Shown here in pieces: positions 39,754 to 47,620 of a stretch of 64,000 nt of DNA; position 1 is the first letter of the stretch, and each line of letters opens with the position of its first letter. Source of the stretch: an uncultured Oscillospiraceae bacterium (lineage in GTDB: Bacteria; Bacillota; Clostridia; Oscillospirales; Ruminococcaceae). Position numbers and translations under genes: made by a program. The notes beneath the pieces are model-generated. The model did no database searches. It saw only the letters and a list, made by a program, of their open reading frames with translations, and was not told the DNA's origin. The stretch spans positions 62,001 through 126,000 of the forward strand of contig UQMF01000004.1 in assembly GCA_900542145.1 (NCBI GenBank), read 5' to 3'.

Positions 39754-41162
39754 AATGTAAGCTGTCCGTCCTCGAGCATTTCGTTAAGCTGGCGGTTGAG
39801 GGAGGCGTTCGTCTTTTTCAGGTCGCGCGCTTCCGCAAGCACCTCGTCAAGCCGCTTTTTCAGGGATTCCACCTCCCGGGCGAGTTCGCCGGAATCTCCG
39901 CTGTCGTCGGAGTTGGCTGCCTTGAGGGCGTTGTTCTCGCTCTCCATCTGGGAGTACTTCACGGAGAGCTCCTCCAGTTTGTCTGCCTTTTCGCGCAGGA
40001 TTGCAAGTTCGTCCGCCGTATCTGCGGCGCTTGCCCGGGATTCCTCAGCGGCACGGCGCTCGGCTTCCAGGCGGTGCTCGAGTTCGGTGCACTTGTTCTG
40101 CTCAGCGGTGAGAGCCTGCCTGGTTTCCTCAAGCTCCTTTACGGATTTCTCGGCTGCGGAGAGTTTCTTCTCCAGGTCGGAGTTCCTGCCCTTTTCAGCG
40201 GCGAGGGACTGCTTTGTATCCTCAAGTTCCTTTGCGGATTTCTCGGCGGCGGAAAGCTTCTTCTCCAGGTCGGAGTTTCTGCCCTTTTCAGCGGCGAGGG
40301 ACTGCTTTGTATCCTCAAGTTCCTTCGCGGATTTCTCGGCGGCGATAAGTCTGCGCTCCAGGTCGGCGGATTTTCCGAGCTCCGCTGCCAGGGACTTCTT
40401 CACGTTGTCAAGCTCCGCGGCGCTTGCCTTGAGTTTCTCGCGGTCCTTTTCCAGTGCGGAGGCACGCTCCTCGCTGCGGCGGAGGGCTTCCTCCGTGTTC
40501 GCGGATTTCTCCAGCTTTTCGGACAGCTTTTTGTTCTCGTCGGTGAGCGCGGCGAGTTTCTCTGTCTGCTTGCGCAGGTCGGCATTCTGCCGCTGCATTT
40601 CGGCGATGGATTTGTCCTGCTCGGCGGCTCTGTTCTCGCCTGCCTTCACGGATTGCGCCAGCTGTTCATTCTTTTCTTCCAGGGATTTTATCTTCTGGTT
40701 TGCGGCGTCCAGGTCGGATTTCGCATTGCGGTTTTCATCGGCGCGCTCGTTCGCTTCCCGGAGGGTATCCGCAAGCTGTGCGTTCTTTCCCTCAAGCTCG
40801 GTGAAACTTTTCTGGAGCGCTTCAAGCGCAACGCTGTCCTTGCGCAGCTCTTTTATTTCAGCGGTCAGGCGCTGATTCTCCTCGGTCGCCCTTGCGCCCT
40901 TTTCAGCGGCGGCGGTCATCTCGGAATTGCGCTTTGCAAGCGCGTCGCGCTCAGCGGAGGCAGTGTCAAGTTCGCCGAGTAAGTCCAGCACGGTGAACAC
41001 GCACGCGTCCTCCTTAGGGGCAGGGTTGTTCGGCATAAGCTTGCAGTATTCGGTTATGCGCCGGTCGGATTCCTCAGCCTGACGCCTCAGCGCCGCCGCG
41101 TCGTTTGTGCGGAGATTATACGGCTTTCCGCAGATGGTTACCGTGACTTTTTCTTTAAGCAT
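39750..41162 (-). CDS. zapA: ZapA-domain protein with long coiled-coil extension
   Basis: The first 95 residues match the FtsZ-ring factor ZapA (VTVTICGKPYNLRTND opening, then a helix leading to LDLLGELDTASAERD). ZapA normally ends there; this protein continues for another 370 residues as an unbroken heptad-rich coiled coil full of Glu, Lys, Ala and Leu, including a 31-residue unit repeated in tandem (about residues 271-332). It ends with a short NRQLNEMLED tail. It probably crosslinks FtsZ filaments over a longer distance than ordinary ZapA. It starts an operon with U32 and rhomboid genes and is divergent from mreB. Confidence 0.8.
   Translation of the reverse strand: MLKEKVTVTICGKPYNLRTNDAAALRRQAEESDRRITEYCKLMPNNPAPKEDACVFTVLDLLGELDTASAERDALAKRNSEMTAAAEKGARATEENQRLTAEIKELRKDSVALEALQKSFTELEGKNAQLADTLREANERADENRNAKSDLDAANQKIKSLEEKNEQLAQSVKAGENRAAEQDKSIAEMQRQNADLRKQTEKLAALTDENKKLSEKLEKSANTEEALRRSEERASALEKDREKLKASAAELDNVKKSLAAELGKSADLERRLIAAEKSAKELEDTKQSLAAEKGRNSDLEKKLSAAEKSAKELEDTKQSLAAEKGRNSDLEKKLSAAEKSVKELEETRQALTAEQNKCTELEHRLEAERRAAEESRASAADTADELAILREKADKLEELSVKYSQMESENNALKAANSDDSGDSGELAREVESLKKRLDEVLAEARDLKKTNASLNRQLNEMLEDGQLTL
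40165..40350. repeat. Two tandem 93-bp repeats inside the zapA coiled coil
   Basis: Units at 40165-40257 and 40258-40350 are almost identical and in frame, encoding a 31-residue LEKKLSAAEKSAKELEDTKQ-type unit. A third, more diverged copy precedes them at about 40072-40164. Copy number is likely to vary between strains. Confidence 0.85.
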
Positions 41163-41241
41163 ATCGTTTCCCTTTCTGACCCCACCCGGTCAAATAATAT
41201 GATAACGCCCGCTCACCCGGGCAGAAGTATACTCTGATTCT

Positions 41242-41270
41242 ATTATACAGTATACTAAAGTTTATTGCAA
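41242..41270 (-). promoter_or_regulatory. Promoter of the zapA operon
   Basis: On the minus strand TTGCAA, a 17-base spacer and TATAAT lie about 80 bases before zapA. Confidence 0.75.
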
Positions 41271-41406
41271 GTCCTTTTTTCAAAAAACCGCCATGGCGCA
41301 AAAGTATTTTTCTTCCTGCGCGGAAATGGATAAGCTGCTGAAACGTATTACCGAAAAATAGCCAAAAAATCCTGGCTATTTCGTGAATTTTTATGATAAT
41401 AATGCA

Positions 41407-41435
41407 TTGCGTACAGAGCACAATAATGCTATAAT
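41407..41435 (+). promoter_or_regulatory. Promoter of the mreBCD-mrdA operon
   Basis: TTGCGT, a 17-base spacer and TATAAT lie about 75 bases before mreB. The gap 41271-41406 between this and the divergent zapA promoter shows no gene. Confidence 0.6.
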
Positions 41436-41509
41436 TATAATTGTACTATTATGTATAATTGCCCGTGCCGAAGCGCGGAAATCTTTAATATATTCACGGA
41501 GGAACCACA

Positions 41510-42529
41510 ATGTTTGGAATGACCAAGGATATCGGTATCGACTTAGGAACAGCGAATACGCTGGTATATATGAGAGGAAAGGGAATCATTATCCGCGAGC
41601 CGTCCGTCGTTGCAGTGGACAAGAAGCTCCAGTGCGTGCGCTACGTCGGTCAGGAGGCGAAGGACGTCATCGGACGTACCCCCGGCTCCATCGTTGCAGT
41701 GCGCCCCCTCAAGGACGGCGTTATTGCGGACTTCGACATGACCTCCAGCATGCTGGAGCAGTTCATCAAGAAGGCGCTCAGGGGACGCGGCAAGGCACGC
41801 GTTATCATCTGCATTCCCTCCGGAGTTACAGAGGTAGAGCGCCGCGCCGTTAAGGAAGCAGCGCAGAACGCCGGTGCGAAGCGCGTTTCCATCATCGAGG
41901 AGCCTATGGCTGCGGCTATCGGCGCAGGACTCCCCGTGGCGGAACCTGTCGGCAGCATGATAGTCGATATCGGCGGCGGCACCAGCGAGGTTGCGATCAT
42001 CTCCCTGGGCGGTATCGTAACCGCGCGCTCTGTAAGAGTTGCCGGTGACGAGTTTGATTCCGCGATAATCAACTACATCAAGAAGAAGTACAATCTGCTC
42101 ATCGGTGAGCGCACCGCTGAGAACATCAAGGTCGGAATCGGCTCCGCATATAAGACCGGCGACACCGAGCCGGTAATGGACATCAAGGGACGTAACCTGC
42201 TCAACGGACTTCCCGAGAACATCACCGTCACCAGCGAGGAGATACGCGAGGCTATTTCCGAGCCGCTTTCCCACGTCATCGACGCCATCAAGACCACACT
42301 GGAGAAGACTCCGCCTGAGCTTGCTGCGGATATTATCGAATCCGGTATCATGCTCGCCGGCGGCGGCGCGCTTCTGAAGGGGCTTGACCAGCTTATCCAC
42401 GAGGAAACCGGCATGCCCGTCAAGATCGCGGAGCGTCCCCTGGACTGCGTTGCGGACGGAACCGGTAAGGTGCTCGAGAACATCGACAAGCTCGAGGACG
42501 TTCTCAGCGAGGACGAGAATATCTACTGA
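41510..42529 (+). CDS. mreB: Rod shape-determining protein MreB
   Basis: This 339-residue actin homologue polymerises with ATP under the membrane and positions the elongation machinery. The phosphate-1 motif GIDLGTANTLVY, the phosphate-2 motif VDIGGGTSEVAIISLGG and the adenosine motif AGGGALLKGLD are present. Length is normal. It has a GGAGG site and begins the mreBCD-mrdA operon. Confidence 0.97.
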   Translation: MFGMTKDIGIDLGTANTLVYMRGKGIIIREPSVVAVDKKLQCVRYVGQEAKDVIGRTPGSIVAVRPLKDGVIADFDMTSSMLEQFIKKALRGRGKARVIICIPSGVTEVERRAVKEAAQNAGAKRVSIIEEPMAAAIGAGLPVAEPVGSMIVDIGGGTSEVAIISLGGIVTARSVRVAGDEFDSAIINYIKKKYNLLIGERTAENIKVGIGSAYKTGDTEPVMDIKGRNLLNGLPENITVTSEEIREAISEPLSHVIDAIKTTLEKTPPELAADIIESGIMLAGGGALLKGLDQLIHEETGMPVKIAERPLDCVADGTGKVLENIDKLEDVLSEDENIY

Positions 42530-42567
42530 TCTTACCCCACCGGAATTAAAGAGAATCAACAACATCT

Positions 42568-43446
42568 ATGAAAGAGTTTTTTCACAGCGTCAAGTTCAAA
42601 ATACTAATATGCATTGCGGCGCTGCTGCTGGGACTCATGACCTATGTCGCGGTGGCAGCCGGTACACAGACCCTGCCCGAGCAGGTGATAAATACGGTGA
42701 CATATCCGTTCGTCACCGCGGCAAACGCCATTTCCAACGGCGTGAACGGATTCATAGACAAGTGGGTGAACGCTGACACCTACAAGAATCAGAACGACGA
42801 GCTGCGCGAACTTGTGTCGCAGATGTACGAGCGCTCTGCGGATTACGAGGAGCTCCAGCGTGAGAACGAGCAGCTCCGTGAAATGCTCGACCTCAGCAAG
42901 GAACACAAGGATTTCGTGTTCTCGGAACCTTGCAGCATTATCGCAAGGAACGCCAACGATATCTACGGCGGCTTCACCATTAATCAGGGGAGCAATTCCG
43001 GGATTTCGCTCAACGACCCGGTGATCACCTCCGTGGGACTTATCGGCAGGGTCACCGAAATCGCCGGCAACTATTCCAAGGTGTCCACGATACTTTCGCC
43101 CCAGGTGAATGTCGGAGTCTACACGCTGCGCACCAAGGCGACCGGCGTTATTGAGAACGACCTTTCCACCGCGGAAAACAAGCAGTGCCTGATGAGCCAG
43201 ATACTCAAGGACGCGGACATAGTTCCGGGGGACGTGATAGTCACCGCCGGTCAGAGCGGACTGTTCCCGGAGGGACTGATGGTCGGCACCGTCAAGGAGG
43301 TCTACAACGACTCCAACGGGCTTTCCAAGCATGCGATAATTGAGCCGATGGAGGATTGCTTCGCAGTTACCTCAGCGTATGCGGTCATTGACTTTGACGG
43401 CAAGGGATTATCCTTTGACACCGGGGATCAGGGGGCGGCATGGTAA
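42568..43446 (+). CDS. mreC: Rod shape-determining protein MreC
   Basis: The 292-residue protein has an N-terminal membrane anchor (about 8-26), a coiled coil (about 65-110) and the MreC beta-barrel domain (SNSGISLNDPVITSVGLIGR pattern). It acts outside the membrane, activating PBP2. It lies 38 bases after mreB and overlaps mreD by seven bases. Confidence 0.93.
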   Translation: MKEFFHSVKFKILICIAALLLGLMTYVAVAAGTQTLPEQVINTVTYPFVTAANAISNGVNGFIDKWVNADTYKNQNDELRELVSQMYERSADYEELQRENEQLREMLDLSKEHKDFVFSEPCSIIARNANDIYGGFTINQGSNSGISLNDPVITSVGLIGRVTEIAGNYSKVSTILSPQVNVGVYTLRTKATGVIENDLSTAENKQCLMSQILKDADIVPGDVIVTAGQSGLFPEGLMVGTVKEVYNDSNGLSKHAIIEPMEDCFAVTSAYAVIDFDGKGLSFDTGDQGAAW

Positions 43447-44027
43447 AAAAAATATCCCGTATCAAGGCACGCACCAGAAGGGCGAGGCTGCGCGGCTTCC
43501 TGCGCTGGCTGTGCTATTCGCTGGTGCTGCTTTTGTTCTATCTGTGGGAGGTCGCGCCGCTGATCAGAGGGTGGTGTCCGCTTCTCATAATCCCCCTTGC
43601 GACGGCTGTCGCGATGTTCGAGGGAGAGTTCGCCGCAGGCGTATTCGGCGTATTCTGCGGCTTTATGCTGGATATCGCCAGCGGTACCCTCATCGGATTC
43701 TCGTCCCTGTGGCTGCTGGCGGCGTGCCCGACCATTTCCCTGCTGGGGCAGTTTTGGCTGAAAAGAAGCTGGGTGACGCACCTGGTTATGAATACGATCA
43801 CGGTTATCCTGATCTGCGGTCTGGATTTTCTGTTCCTTCACTGGGTGTGGGAGCGTGAGCTTTCCGGAATTTCGTTCATGCACTCCCTGCTGCCGGCGTA
43901 TTTGTGGGCAATTGCGCTTTCGCTGCCGGTTTATCTGTTGGTTCGGTTTATATCGATGAGCTTCCGTCCGAAGGAGGAGCGCCGCCTTGAGGAGGCGGTC
44001 GCTGACAGTTCAGACGAAGAAGAATGA
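43440..44027 (+). CDS. mreD: Rod shape-determining protein MreD
   Basis: The 195-residue protein has five or six membrane segments after a short Arg/Lys-rich head, with a small acidic tail. Sequence similarity in this family is low; position between mreC and mrdA and the topology make the call. It overlaps the end of mreC. Confidence 0.85.
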   Translation: MVKKISRIKARTRRARLRGFLRWLCYSLVLLLFYLWEVAPLIRGWCPLLIIPLATAVAMFEGEFAAGVFGVFCGFMLDIASGTLIGFSSLWLLAACPTISLLGQFWLKRSWVTHLVMNTITVILICGLDFLFLHWVWERELSGISFMHSLLPAYLWAIALSLPVYLLVRFISMSFRPKEERRLEEAVADSSDEEE

Positions 44028-44058
44028 GCTTTTATGCTGAATTGCTTTTGGTGATATT

Positions 44059-46179
44059 ATGTCTAAATTTTCAAACGTGTTCCGGTCGGCAGTCCTTGCC
44101 TCCCTTGTAATCGCGGCTGCGTTCCTGTGCGGACTCCGCCTGCTGGAGATACAGATAGCTGACGGCGGAAAATACCTTGCCATGACGCAGAATTCCTACA
44201 CCGCACAGCAGGATATTGAGGCGGCACGGGGAAAGATCGCCGACAGCACCGGAAAGATACTCAACACCAATCAGCTGAATTGCAGCGTGAATCTCCAGAA
44301 AGCCAGCCTTATCGCAGGCACAGAAAACGAGGTTATTTACCGCATTCTGTCCGTGCTCACCGACAAGGGCGAGGAGTGGAATGAGTCCCTGCCCATCACT
44401 CGCACGCAGCCTTATCAGTTCCAGGCTGACCGCGAGAACGCGGTGGATTCCCTTAAAATGCGTCTGGGTCTTGGTGTTTACGCCACCGTGGACAACTGCG
44501 TGAATGCGCTGTACGAAAACTACGACATTTCCGACAAGTACGAGGAGCCCATGCGGAGGTACATCGCCGGAGTGCGCTACGAGATGGATCTGATGGATTT
44601 CAACTATCAGAACAAATACGAGATCGCTTCCGGGCTGTCCAGTGACACCGTGCTGGAGCTGAAGGAGCTTTCCGCGCTTATGCCGGGCATGGAGATATCC
44701 GAGGGCTGGGACCGTATCTACCTTGACGGAACCACCGCGCCCCACCTGAGAGGGACAGTCGGCGCGATATCCGCGGAAAAGTACGCTCAGCTGAAGAGCG
44801 CAGGCTACACCATGAACGACATCATCGGCACCTCCGGAATAGAATCCGCGCTGGAAAGCACGCTTCGCGGCGAGCGCGGCACCCGGGAGATCACCCGGGA
44901 TTCCAACGGCGTGAAGATTTCCGACGAGATAATCAAGGAGCCGCAGGCAGGCAACTCCGTCATGCTTACCATTGATTCGGATTTCCAGAACATGGTGGTG
45001 GATATCCTGCAATACCACATGGACTTCCTGCATTCGCCGTACTACACCACCGCGATGGACGCGAACCTCCGCGGAAAGGACACCGAGGTAGGCTCTGCGG
45101 TAGTGCTGGACGTCAAGGACGGCTCGGTGCTTGCGATGGCGACCATTCCGGGATACGACCTGAACGACCTCGTGGAGGATTACGGCTCGGTGCTCAACGC
45201 CAAGAATTCGCCGCTGCTGAACCGTGCGATAAACGGTGAATACCGTCCCGGCTCCACGTTCAAGACCATCACCGCCACCGCCGGACTTGCGGACGGTGTG
45301 ATAGACGCCTCCACCACGATAACCTGCGGAGGACGATACCAGTATTACGCGCCGAGCTACACTCCGGGCTGTACGGGGGTTCACGGGGCGATCACGGTGC
45401 AGTTCGGTCTGAAGCATTCCTGCAATATATTCTTCTACGAAACCGCGCGCCGGCTCGGAATCGACCGGCTGGACTACTGGGCGGAGAAGTTCGGCATAGG
45501 GCAGGACCTCGGATTCGAGATACCGATGTCCACCGGGCGCATGACCTCGCCGGAGCTTTTTGAGAAGCTCGGGATAGAGTGGAATGCCAGTGATACGATA
45601 CAGGCAGGAATCGGTCAGTCGGAAACGCTTCTGACGCCGCTGCACCTGGCGACCCAGGCAATGACCATCGCGAATAACGGCGTGAGATACCGTCCGCACA
45701 TCGTGAAGGCAGTGTACAATTACGATTTCACCGAGCTTATCAGCGAAACCCAGCCGGAGGTCATGGAGGATTTCTCCGAAGGAATGGAATCCGTGTTCTA
45801 TGAGGTGAAGGAGGGCATGAAGCGAGTAAGCGAGAACGCGAATTTCCTGCTGGACGGCGGCTGGTACAACATCTACGACTACAAGGGCATAGGCAAGGAG
45901 AATGTCTGCACCAAGACGGGTACTCCGGAGGTCATCGCGATGACCAAGTTCAACTCCACCATCGTGGGATTCTACCCGGCGGACGACCCCGAGATCGCAT
46001 TCGGAATATGCCTTGAGAACAGTGAATACAGCCGACATGTTGCCTGCAACATAATTTCCGCCTACGTTACCGGAAAGTTCGAGCCGGTTTACGACGAGGA
46101 CGGCAACGCTATGTATCCCCTCGGGGAATCCAACCGCGCAAAGCAGCAGGCAGCGGAACAGAATAACAGCGAACAATAA
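44059..46179 (+). CDS. mrdA: Penicillin-binding protein 2 (class B transpeptidase MrdA)
   Basis: The 706-residue protein has an N-terminal membrane helix (about 9-30), a dimerisation domain and a transpeptidase domain with active Ser399 in PGSTFK, the SxN motif KHSCN, and KTGTPE at 619. It crosslinks peptidoglycan during cell elongation. An AARGKIADSTGKIL segment near residue 57 is the class B PBP signature. It is the last gene of the rod-shape operon, 31 bases after mreD. Confidence 0.95.
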   Translation: MSKFSNVFRSAVLASLVIAAAFLCGLRLLEIQIADGGKYLAMTQNSYTAQQDIEAARGKIADSTGKILNTNQLNCSVNLQKASLIAGTENEVIYRILSVLTDKGEEWNESLPITRTQPYQFQADRENAVDSLKMRLGLGVYATVDNCVNALYENYDISDKYEEPMRRYIAGVRYEMDLMDFNYQNKYEIASGLSSDTVLELKELSALMPGMEISEGWDRIYLDGTTAPHLRGTVGAISAEKYAQLKSAGYTMNDIIGTSGIESALESTLRGERGTREITRDSNGVKISDEIIKEPQAGNSVMLTIDSDFQNMVVDILQYHMDFLHSPYYTTAMDANLRGKDTEVGSAVVLDVKDGSVLAMATIPGYDLNDLVEDYGSVLNAKNSPLLNRAINGEYRPGSTFKTITATAGLADGVIDASTTITCGGRYQYYAPSYTPGCTGVHGAITVQFGLKHSCNIFFYETARRLGIDRLDYWAEKFGIGQDLGFEIPMSTGRMTSPELFEKLGIEWNASDTIQAGIGQSETLLTPLHLATQAMTIANNGVRYRPHIVKAVYNYDFTELISETQPEVMEDFSEGMESVFYEVKEGMKRVSENANFLLDGGWYNIYDYKGIGKENVCTKTGTPEVIAMTKFNSTIVGFYPADDPEIAFGICLENSEYSRHVACNIISAYVTGKFEPVYDEDGNAMYPLGESNRAKQQAAEQNNSEQ

Positions 46180-46181
46180 AA

Positions 46182-46213
46182 AAACGCCGCGCTCAATAAA
46201 GAGTGCGGCGTTT
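46182..46213. terminator. Bidirectional terminator between mrdA and the DUF1540 unit
   Basis: AAACGCCGCGCTC pairs with GAGTGCGGCGTTT. T-runs follow on the minus strand and a shorter one on the plus strand. Confidence 0.85.
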
Positions 46214-46246
46214 GCTGTCCCGGGGACCCCGATGTCCCGTGGGACG

Positions 46247-46396
46247 TCAGCCAATTCCGTTGTTCAGACGGCTTGAAACTGAGGTTAGTGCGTATACAAA
46301 AGGAGGTAATTCTGTTAATCGTGCCGTCGATTTGTCGGCGGCGAGTGCGTCCGGCGTCAGCGATTCTTCATCATGAAAAATGCGTTCGTCGTTCAT
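46247..46396 (-). CDS. Small hypothetical protein coupled to the DUF1540 gene
   Basis: A 49-residue frame (MNDERIFHDEESLTPDALAA start) begins with an ATG that overlaps the TGA of the DUF1540 gene as TGATG, the arrangement of translational coupling. It ends shortly before a minus-strand terminator. It has no similarity I recognise, and the call rests only on the coupling and position. Confidence 0.4.
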   Translation of the reverse strand: MNDERIFHDEESLTPDALAADKSTARLTELPPFVYALTSVSSRLNNGIG

Positions 46397-46569
46397 CAGG
46401 ACTGCTTCATCTTGAAGGACAGGCAGTCTGTGCACTGACATACGGTAGGATCAGCTTCGTGAGTTCCTACCTCTATCTTGTCGAGGGAGCAGTAATCCTC
46501 GCAGCAGCAGTGATGCTCGCAGTTGTGGATAGTACAGCCGATATGCTTGTTTGCAAATTCAGTTCCCAT
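46396..46569 (-). CDS. DUF1540 domain small Cys-rich protein
   Basis: The 57-residue protein has the DUF1540 pattern of cysteines and an aromatic/hydrophobic end: a CTIHNCEHHCCCEDYC cluster and then CQCTDCLSF. The pairs probably bind zinc or iron; the family is common in spore-forming and gut Clostridia and has no assigned function. An ATG four codons upstream is less likely because the AAAGG site would be too close. Confidence 0.85.
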   Translation of the reverse strand: MGTEFANKHIGCTIHNCEHHCCCEDYCSLDKIEVGTHEADPTVCQCTDCLSFKMKQS

Positions 46570-46669
46570 TATGATCATTCCTTTCTGATTGAAAAAACGC
46601 GGTCTTGTTGCCGCACATATATTATCTGCGGTATGCACTCATATATTCCTGCGGAAATATTTTACATGC

Positions 46670-46698
46670 TTGACAGCTTAGTTTTTTTGTGCTATCAT
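46670..46698 (+). promoter_or_regulatory. Promoter of the hypothetical membrane protein gene
   Basis: TTGACA, a 17-base spacer and TATCAT, about 30 bases before the start codon. Confidence 0.78.
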
Positions 46699-46729
46699 TA
46701 TAGAAAAGTAATATCTGTGAGGTGTCGCC

Positions 46730-47359
46730 ATGGAACAAAATCTCAGCAATGAAAAAAAGCTCGTCCGCCGCGGAAGCTTCCGCATGGCATACAACAACGA
46801 AGGAACGCTGCTCATTGGCTGTATTGTCGCAGCAGTGCTGTGTGTGCTGATGTTTATTGTGGGACTGGTGCTTTTTGGCGCGCCAGAGGACTTCATGGGA
46901 TTCATGTGCACTTTCTTCTGGCTTATTCCGGCGGTGGTATGCGTGCTGTGTATCCCGGTGATGATCTATGGCAGGAACTGTTCCTACAACGCCGGGGCAA
47001 CCGAACTGGAGGTGAAAACTCCCCGGGGCAGCGATTACCTCTATTACAGCGACGTTTCCGAGGTCATCTACAAGCCGTCGTTCCTTTTCGGCAAGCCGCG
47101 TGGACTCCTGATAACCGTTGTGACCGGCGTGCGGGATTTCACGTTCCGGTATATATATGACGGCGAGGAATTGAGAAAACCGGAGCATACTCCGTTTTAC
47201 CTGCTGGAGGTGAACTCCGGACTGCGCAAGCCGGAAAAGGACGATCCGGAATTCGCCGCCGCCATCATGTCCCAGTTCGCGGTGATGAAGGAAAAGCAGG
47301 ACGACAGGGTGTCAAAAAAGCGCCCGAAAAAGACGTGGAAAAATATGTTCGGTGACTGA
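46730..47359 (+). CDS. Hypothetical two-helix membrane protein
   Basis: The 209-residue protein has a polar head, two membrane helices (about 26-50 and 58-82) and a cytoplasmic part with a strand-rich, PH-like stretch (GATELEVKTPRGSDYLYYSD, then VSEVIYKPSFLFGKPRGLL) and a Lys-rich tail. I do not recognise a named family. It resembles DUF-type membrane PH-like proteins. It has its own promoter and GAGGTG site. Confidence 0.75.
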   Translation: MEQNLSNEKKLVRRGSFRMAYNNEGTLLIGCIVAAVLCVLMFIVGLVLFGAPEDFMGFMCTFFWLIPAVVCVLCIPVMIYGRNCSYNAGATELEVKTPRGSDYLYYSDVSEVIYKPSFLFGKPRGLLITVVTGVRDFTFRYIYDGEELRKPEHTPFYLLEVNSGLRKPEKDDPEFAAAIMSQFAVMKEKQDDRVSKKRPKKTWKNMFGD

Positions 47360-47362
47360 AAA

Positions 47363-47387
47363 GATCCCCGGGAAGTTCCCGGGGATC
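47363..47387. terminator. Bidirectional terminator
   Basis: GATCCCCGGG pairs with CCCGGGGATC. On the minus strand TTTTC follows, closing the Gln/Asn-rich gene; it also ends the membrane protein gene. Confidence 0.78.
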
Positions 47388-47403
47388 CGCTGTTTTCAGA
47401 GGG

Positions 47404-47526
47404 TCATCTCTGGTTCTGACCCTGCTGGTTCTGTCTGTTCTGACCGTTCTGGTTCTGGCGGTTCTGACCCTGCTGATTCTGACGGTTCTGCTGATTCTGC
47501 TGGTTCTGATTGTTCTGTTCGGACAT
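47404..47526 (-). CDS. Gln/Asn-rich small protein
   Basis: A 40-residue minus-strand gene has an AGGAGG exactly eight bases before its ATG and a terminator 17 bases after its TGA. Over 80 percent of the residues are Gln, Asn, Arg or Gly, arranged as QNQQ and QNRQ repeats; there is no hydrophobic residue beyond the start Met. Such composition suggests a disordered or self-associating peptide. Gamma-type spore proteins are also Q/N-rich, but the match is only compositional. It is too short for standard gene callers. Confidence 0.75.
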   Translation of the reverse strand: MSEQNNQNQQNQQNRQNQQGQNRQNQNGQNRQNQQGQNQR

Positions 47527-47620
47527 TATATTTTCCTCCTGGAGTGATTCTCCGTGAAATTTCCGGCTTTTCGCCGCAGAAATATTGTGTCCGGTTTATG
47601 TTCTATTATTCTGGAAATTT

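Noticed and set aside
40072..40350. Tandem repeats considered as a CRISPR array
   Set aside because: The 93-bp units are contiguous, in frame and encode a coiled coil; there are no spacers.
38788..40875. A 695-codon plus-strand frame rich in Ser, Phe and Arg
   Set aside because: It spans the U32 and ZapA genes in antisense; its repeats are the complement of the coiled-coil repeats.
44071..46254. A 727-codon minus-strand frame across mrdA
   Set aside because: The plus strand codes for a complete PBP2 with all active-site motifs in the mreBCD operon. The opposite frame has no family features or ribosome binding site.
47404..47526. CTGGTTCTG-type repeats considered as a simple-sequence repeat only
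   Set aside because: They encode a clean Gln/Asn-rich frame with a start, ribosome binding site and terminator, so a gene is the better explanation.
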